Assembly: GCA_958295905.1 (NCBI GenBank)
Contig: OY282382.1
Coordinates: forward strand, 5,700,910 to 5,764,909
DNA: 64,000 nucleotides
Source: an uncultured Vicinamibacterales bacterium
GTDB lineage: Bacteria; Acidobacteriota; Vicinamibacteria; Vicinamibacterales; UBA8438
Direction: 5' to 3'
A program made the position numbers and the translations under genes. Below are positions 61,601 through 64,000 of the stretch, in pieces. The notes beneath the pieces were generated by a model, which searched no databases, had not been told where the DNA came from, and was given only the letters and a program-made list of their open reading frames with translations. Within the stretch, counting starts at the first letter, position 1. Each line of letters opens with the position of its first letter.

Positions 61601-63051
61601 AGCAGGATCGGTGGACCGGCGCCTCCGCCGCCGCGGGGGACGAAAACAACGAGGACGGCGAGGACGCGGGCGGGGCCGGCGGTGACGCCGCGGAGGACGC
61701 CGAAGGCGCCGGCGACGTTGCCGAGGACGCCGCCCCGCGACCGGCCCCCGATGCGCACATCCGGTTCGTCAACCTCAATCAGCGGTCGCTCGTCGGCGGC
61801 GTGACGGCCGACGGGACCGGCATCCAGACCGGTTTCCTGGAACGCCTGGTGGACCACCTGTACGGCGGCGGCCGGGCACCGGAGATCTGGGCGCCGTGCG
61901 CGACCTGCGCGGCGCAGGACCGCTGCGACGTGTTCCGGGCCAACCGGTTGTTCGGGCCGGCCGGCCTCCCCGGCGGCGCGGACGCCGAAGCGCGGTCGCG
62001 CGCCCGCGGGCGGCTCTTCGAGGCGCTCCAGGCCGTCCACCTGCGCGGCGAGACGCACGTCACGGTGCGCGAACTGCGCGCCGCGCTCGTCTACATCCTG
62101 TTCGGGGTCCACTTCTGCGACGACTATCACGAGGGCGCCGCCGCGGCGCGCCGCCGCCCGGTCCCGGCCTACTGGGATCCGGCCTTCGGTCCGTTTCCCG
62201 CAACCGATGCGGCGTCGGGGACCGCGCCGCCCCTCCTGCCTTACTGGGACCGGGCATTCGACCCGCAGTCGCCGCGGCGGCAGGGGGGCGTGCTCGGCGA
62301 CTTGGCGCGCTTCGACCCGGCCCTCGACGCGCATCCGCGGATCGATCGACACTTGGTGCGCCCGGCGGGGGCCGGCGCCCGCCGGGGCGGGGCGGGGTAT
62401 CCGGCGTTGAACCTTGCCTCGGCGCGGCGGCGCGCGTATTTCGAATGGTCCGAACAGGACATCGAGTCGATCACCGGGGACCGGCACGCGCTCGAACTCG
62501 CCCACGGCCGTCACCTCCGCCGGTTCCGCCGGTTGCCGGTAGACGACGGAGCGCGCGAAGCGGCGTGCCGGGCGCTCTGCGCGGGCATCGCCCGCCTGGC
62601 GACGCTGCCGCCGCAGGCGTACGACCGTCCCGGCGTCGTTCCCCTGCGCATCACCCCCCGCACCCCGACGGAGACGGCGTTTTGGATCGAGAAGCCCGCG
62701 GATCGCTTCCATCTCGAAGCCGACCTGCCGTCCGCACCCGCCGGTCTCGACCGGCTGCACCGGCAGGCGACGCTCGTCTACCGCTATGGGGACGGGCGCG
62801 AGGAGCGTCTCCGGTTAGGCGCGGAACTGTTCCACCTGCTGCTGGAACTGAGCGAGGGGTACCAGTTGGGCGACGCCTCGACCGACGACACGTTCGCGCA
62901 CCTGTCCATCTTCGTGCAGCGGCTGGAGCGCGAGGACGACCGCCGGCTGCTGGCCTGGAACCCGATGCGCGACGATGCGATCCACGAGATCGCGGCGGAG
63001 AACGGTTCCAATGACGGACCGCAGCGGCTGGTCATTCGACCGCTGGCCTGA
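58678..63051 (+). CDS. NERD - pseudokinase - kinase - P-loop ATPase fusion, candidate defence protein
   Basis: 1457 residues. NERD nuclease-like domain: Asp58 (DEIDLIAIGP) and Glu71-x-Lys73 (VIEVKHW). Residues about 190-430 look like a decayed kinase (LHRNLTPGTVLV; FTGFE for DFG). Residues about 465-720 are a second kinase with Gly-rich loop LGSGGVGTTF (471-480), Lys499, HGDVSPGN (His597-Asn604) and DYD (616-618). A Pro/Ala linker leads to an ATPase with Walker A GNAGDGKT (862-869), an acidic insert and a Cys cluster (CATCAAQDRC). The layout recalls PglW of type 2 BREX and the MADS kinase; assignment is from memory. The ATG follows AACGGAACGGCGAC. Confidence 0.75.
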   Translation: MNVTPFHCGPFANESERTAFEHLRSRIESSLGAGDDQWILLTNLTWSVTHQFQADEIDLIAIGPTGVRVIEVKHWSRRWVDEHPDLVDQEADRVTNKARKIGTTSRKSVPDLGRVDGVILLTRESPGIKELAGRVVRGVRFCTLKEWREAVDFDGAPALRPQQVARLGRLLAPKSAVALDGSLRRFAGYVNLERRTPPAERFHRVYQGVHATRHDKVILHLYDLSASDEAHAETRAMRGFETLRRLQLHAWAPRVLDSWQAAPGYAGEMHFFTVTDPLAPSVEKRASDPSWDTPARLAFSRAALGALGELHGETSDGAPILHRNLTPGTVLVRHDNTPIFTGFELSKIPSERSVASVGPPSGKWPPSTAPEVRAQGLHAADTRSDRYALCASLRVLFEDRDDETSRQALEGLASGTADDPAQRGEPSALDARFSALLGESPPAPPPPPARFWTEDQIVPFRGGHYRVVERLGSGGVGTTFKVVQLDRTRQKEFGTFVAKVCHDEEAGRRAVGAYRLARSHLQHQAVSGILEVASAWRENEFTALMTWVEGSPLRDFAGVLPLLVDDLDETSADALTRFWLRTMCEALDVLHRNGLIHGDVSPGNLIVSGRNLVLTDYDFVGRIDEPIAAPGAALYCAPSHHAGRPASPSDDLYALAASFFHVIFEREPFRHGGAPAKERGLNWEAVDPEQRAEYPTVLEFLRRATDPDPDQRFPSAAEALKALAVAPPVPPPPVVAPMPVVSPPPEVPPASPAEGPALVPAPSAGKPAPVPEPSAAPTPVPAPAAGGPAPVEPPDAPAVRREQRVEWLRGLLQSYPGSRWGNQETRGLDSPFAEQTYVETPLEAALRDDVRARRVRLVVLCGNAGDGKTALLQHLAGQFGLERPASSERVLEGETDDGLRVRMNLDGSASWRGRSADDLIDEFLAPFREGPPAEDVAHLLAINDGRLLEWIERVEGRGRETALTRALYEALQRAQQDRWTGASAAAGDENNEDGEDAGGAGGDAAEDAEGAGDVAEDAAPRPAPDAHIRFVNLNQRSLVGGVTADGTGIQTGFLERLVDHLYGGGRAPEIWAPCATCAAQDRCDVFRANRLFGPAGLPGGADAEARSRARGRLFEALQAVHLRGETHVTVRELRAALVYILFGVHFCDDYHEGAAAARRRPVPAYWDPAFGPFPATDAASGTAPPLLPYWDRAFDPQSPRRQGGVLGDLARFDPALDAHPRIDRHLVRPAGAGARRGGAGYPALNLASARRRAYFEWSEQDIESITGDRHALELAHGRHLRRFRRLPVDDGAREAACRALCAGIARLATLPPQAYDRPGVVPLRITPRTPTETAFWIEKPADRFHLEADLPSAPAGLDRLHRQATLVYRYGDGREERLRLGAELFHLLLELSEGYQLGDASTDDTFAHLSIFVQRLEREDDRRLLAWNPMRDDAIHEIAAENGSNDGPQRLVIRPLA

Positions 63052-63062
63052 GGTGAACACGC

Positions 63063-64000
63063 ATGGCGCAAGCCGATCGAGAGATCGTCGAGAACGCACT
63101 CTCACCCGACATGGTGGAGGAGGTCTGGACCGGCAACTATGACAAGGTGCTGCCGGTCGCGCTTCAGCAGTTCGAGATTTCGGCGATCCTCCCGGCCATC
63201 TTCTACATGTTCCGCTACGGGCACCGGCGCGGCCCCGGGGAGTTCCTCGCGACATACGGTCCCCGGACGGGGACCCCGGCCCGGAAGCGCCGGCAGACCA
63301 CCGTGGACCGGATCGCGGCGAAGCTCGCCGAGACCGACGAGTTGACCGGGTTCGACGGCGAGGTCGAGAAGGCGGTTCTTGGCGACCTTCTGCTCTGCTT
63401 CTGCCTCGAGAACGTCCGGCACGGACTCGGCCGGGACAAGCAGGTGCAGCGCGTCGCGCCGACCCACTACATGACGAGCTGGATCGATCTGCCGCGGAAC
63501 GTGTCGGACCTCCGCTACGTTCCCGAGATGATCGTCGCCATGCTCGCGAATCGGCGCACGGGCGATTACGTCACCAAGAGCGAGACCACTGACCGGGCGG
63601 TCCATTTTTCGGTCGCGAACGGGTACGAAGACAACGTGCTGTTGCGCGCTTTCAGCCAGGGGCTCACCCACCGCGGCGACGTGCGGGCCGATTTGGCGTC
63701 CGACCGGTTCGATGACCGCCACGAAGCGGTCGGTCTGGACCAGCTTCTGACGATTCGGCTGGCCCTCCAGCTCGGGGCGGCGCCGACCAAACTCAGGGCG
63801 CCAAGGCAGGGCCCGGACGCGCATCGGATTTCCAACCAGCGTCCCATTGCGGAAGTCGCCGGGCGCCGCTTCTCCGATGACATCCGCCGCTTCGTGCGCT
63901 CGTACGCCGATTCCGCGCCGCGCCAGGTCTTCGTCGATATGCTGGAGTCGTGCATCACGATCGGGTTGACCACCATCGTCACCAGCACCGTCGATGTGCT
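63063..64000 (+). CDS. Protein downstream of the kinase/ATPase, possibly MAD7-like (cut by window end)
   Basis: 312 codons are visible from an ATG 11 bp after the previous stop, so the two genes are co-transcribed. KVLPVALQQFEISAILPAIF, LGDLLLCFCLENVRHGLGRD, VAPTHYMTSWIDLPRNVSDL and VPEMIVAMLANRRTGDYVTK give an all-alpha/beta protein without a motif I can assign with certainty. It resembles the protein that follows the kinase in MADS (methylation-associated defence system) loci, as I remember it. No signal peptide or membrane segment is seen. Confidence 0.6.
   Translation, partial: MAQADREIVENALSPDMVEEVWTGNYDKVLPVALQQFEISAILPAIFYMFRYGHRRGPGEFLATYGPRTGTPARKRRQTTVDRIAAKLAETDELTGFDGEVEKAVLGDLLLCFCLENVRHGLGRDKQVQRVAPTHYMTSWIDLPRNVSDLRYVPEMIVAMLANRRTGDYVTKSETTDRAVHFSVANGYEDNVLLRAFSQGLTHRGDVRADLASDRFDDRHEAVGLDQLLTIRLALQLGAAPTKLRAPRQGPDAHRISNQRPIAEVAGRRFSDDIRRFVRSYADSAPRQVFVDMLESCITIGLTTIVTSTVDV

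Noticed and set aside
58495-62760. 1421-codon minus-strand open frame over the kinase gene
   Set aside because: Low-complexity Arg/Gly/Val sequence; the plus strand carries the Walker A, kinase and NERD motifs.
58249-63051. Complete BREX or MADS locus
   Set aside because: No pglX/pglZ, methyltransferase or specificity gene lies upstream within the window; only the kinase and one partial gene are visible, so only a candidate relationship is claimed.

Overview
The window reads like a piece of a GC-rich Acidobacteriota chromosome (probably a Vicinamibacteria-like lineage, possibly from a metagenome). The lineage is inferred from gene families. Present are an ADOP-type (acidobacterial duplicated orphan permease) ABC permease, a secreted tricorn-like protease, a DUF1501/DUF1553 pair, a DUF6526 membrane protein, extended Uma2-family proteins and secreted oxidoreductases. 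No rRNA, tRNA or CRISPR array was seen.

Layout. 0-13.4 kb, mostly minus strand: a cut-off P-loop protein, a small coiled-coil membrane protein, oligopeptidase B overlapping a tricorn-like protease, a LolD-like ATPase overlapping a large FtsX-type permease, and an adenylate-forming ligase next to an aldehyde-dehydrogenase-superfamily enzyme that recalls the LuxE/LuxC pair. 13.4-16.1 kb: an intact IS4-family element with a perfect 9-bp target duplication and a DruA-like (DUF4338) domain fused to its transposase, then a decayed amtB fragment. 16.2-27.4 kb: Sel1 lipoprotein, ADOP permease, MOSC protein, pterin carbinolamine dehydratase, DUF6526 protein, an RND pump without its partners, a PII-amtB nitrogen operon and a cupin.

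27.4-30.4 kb is a gene graveyard. It holds a frameshifted coiled-coil gene, perfect tandem repeats, an ISKra4-type transposase remnant, the C-terminal part of a QueC-like protein, an XRE/ImmA-type regulator that lost its middle, and a PIN-type toxin with a frame change. The last three are still tightly coupled, which suggests a dead defence or toxin-antitoxin operon. 30.4-36.7 kb carries an SRPBCC protein, a PQQ dehydrogenase, an SMP-30-like lactonase, a double carboxymuconolactone-decarboxylase protein and RNase H. 37.5-50.1 kb carries two Uma2 paralogues, a CusABC-like metal efflux operon with a His/Cys-rich secreted protein, a Tat-exported linalool-dehydratase-like protein and a secreted protein of unknown role. 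50.4-53.2 kb is an M-R restriction-modification pair beside two repeat copies. 53.3-58.2 kb is the DUF1501/DUF1553 pair.

58.7 kb to the end is the most exciting part. A 1457-residue protein joins a NERD nuclease-like domain, a degenerate kinase, a complete-looking kinase and a P-loop ATPase. A second gene follows 11 bp later and runs off the window. This looks like the edge of an anti-phage operon of the MADS/PglW kind.

Three dispersed repeat families run through the window: family A (about 134 bp, CTAG ends, four copies), family B (about 171 bp, 16-bp inverted ends, three copies, one split by a 288-bp insertion), and family C (a palindrome that often contributes the stop codon of the gene beside it).
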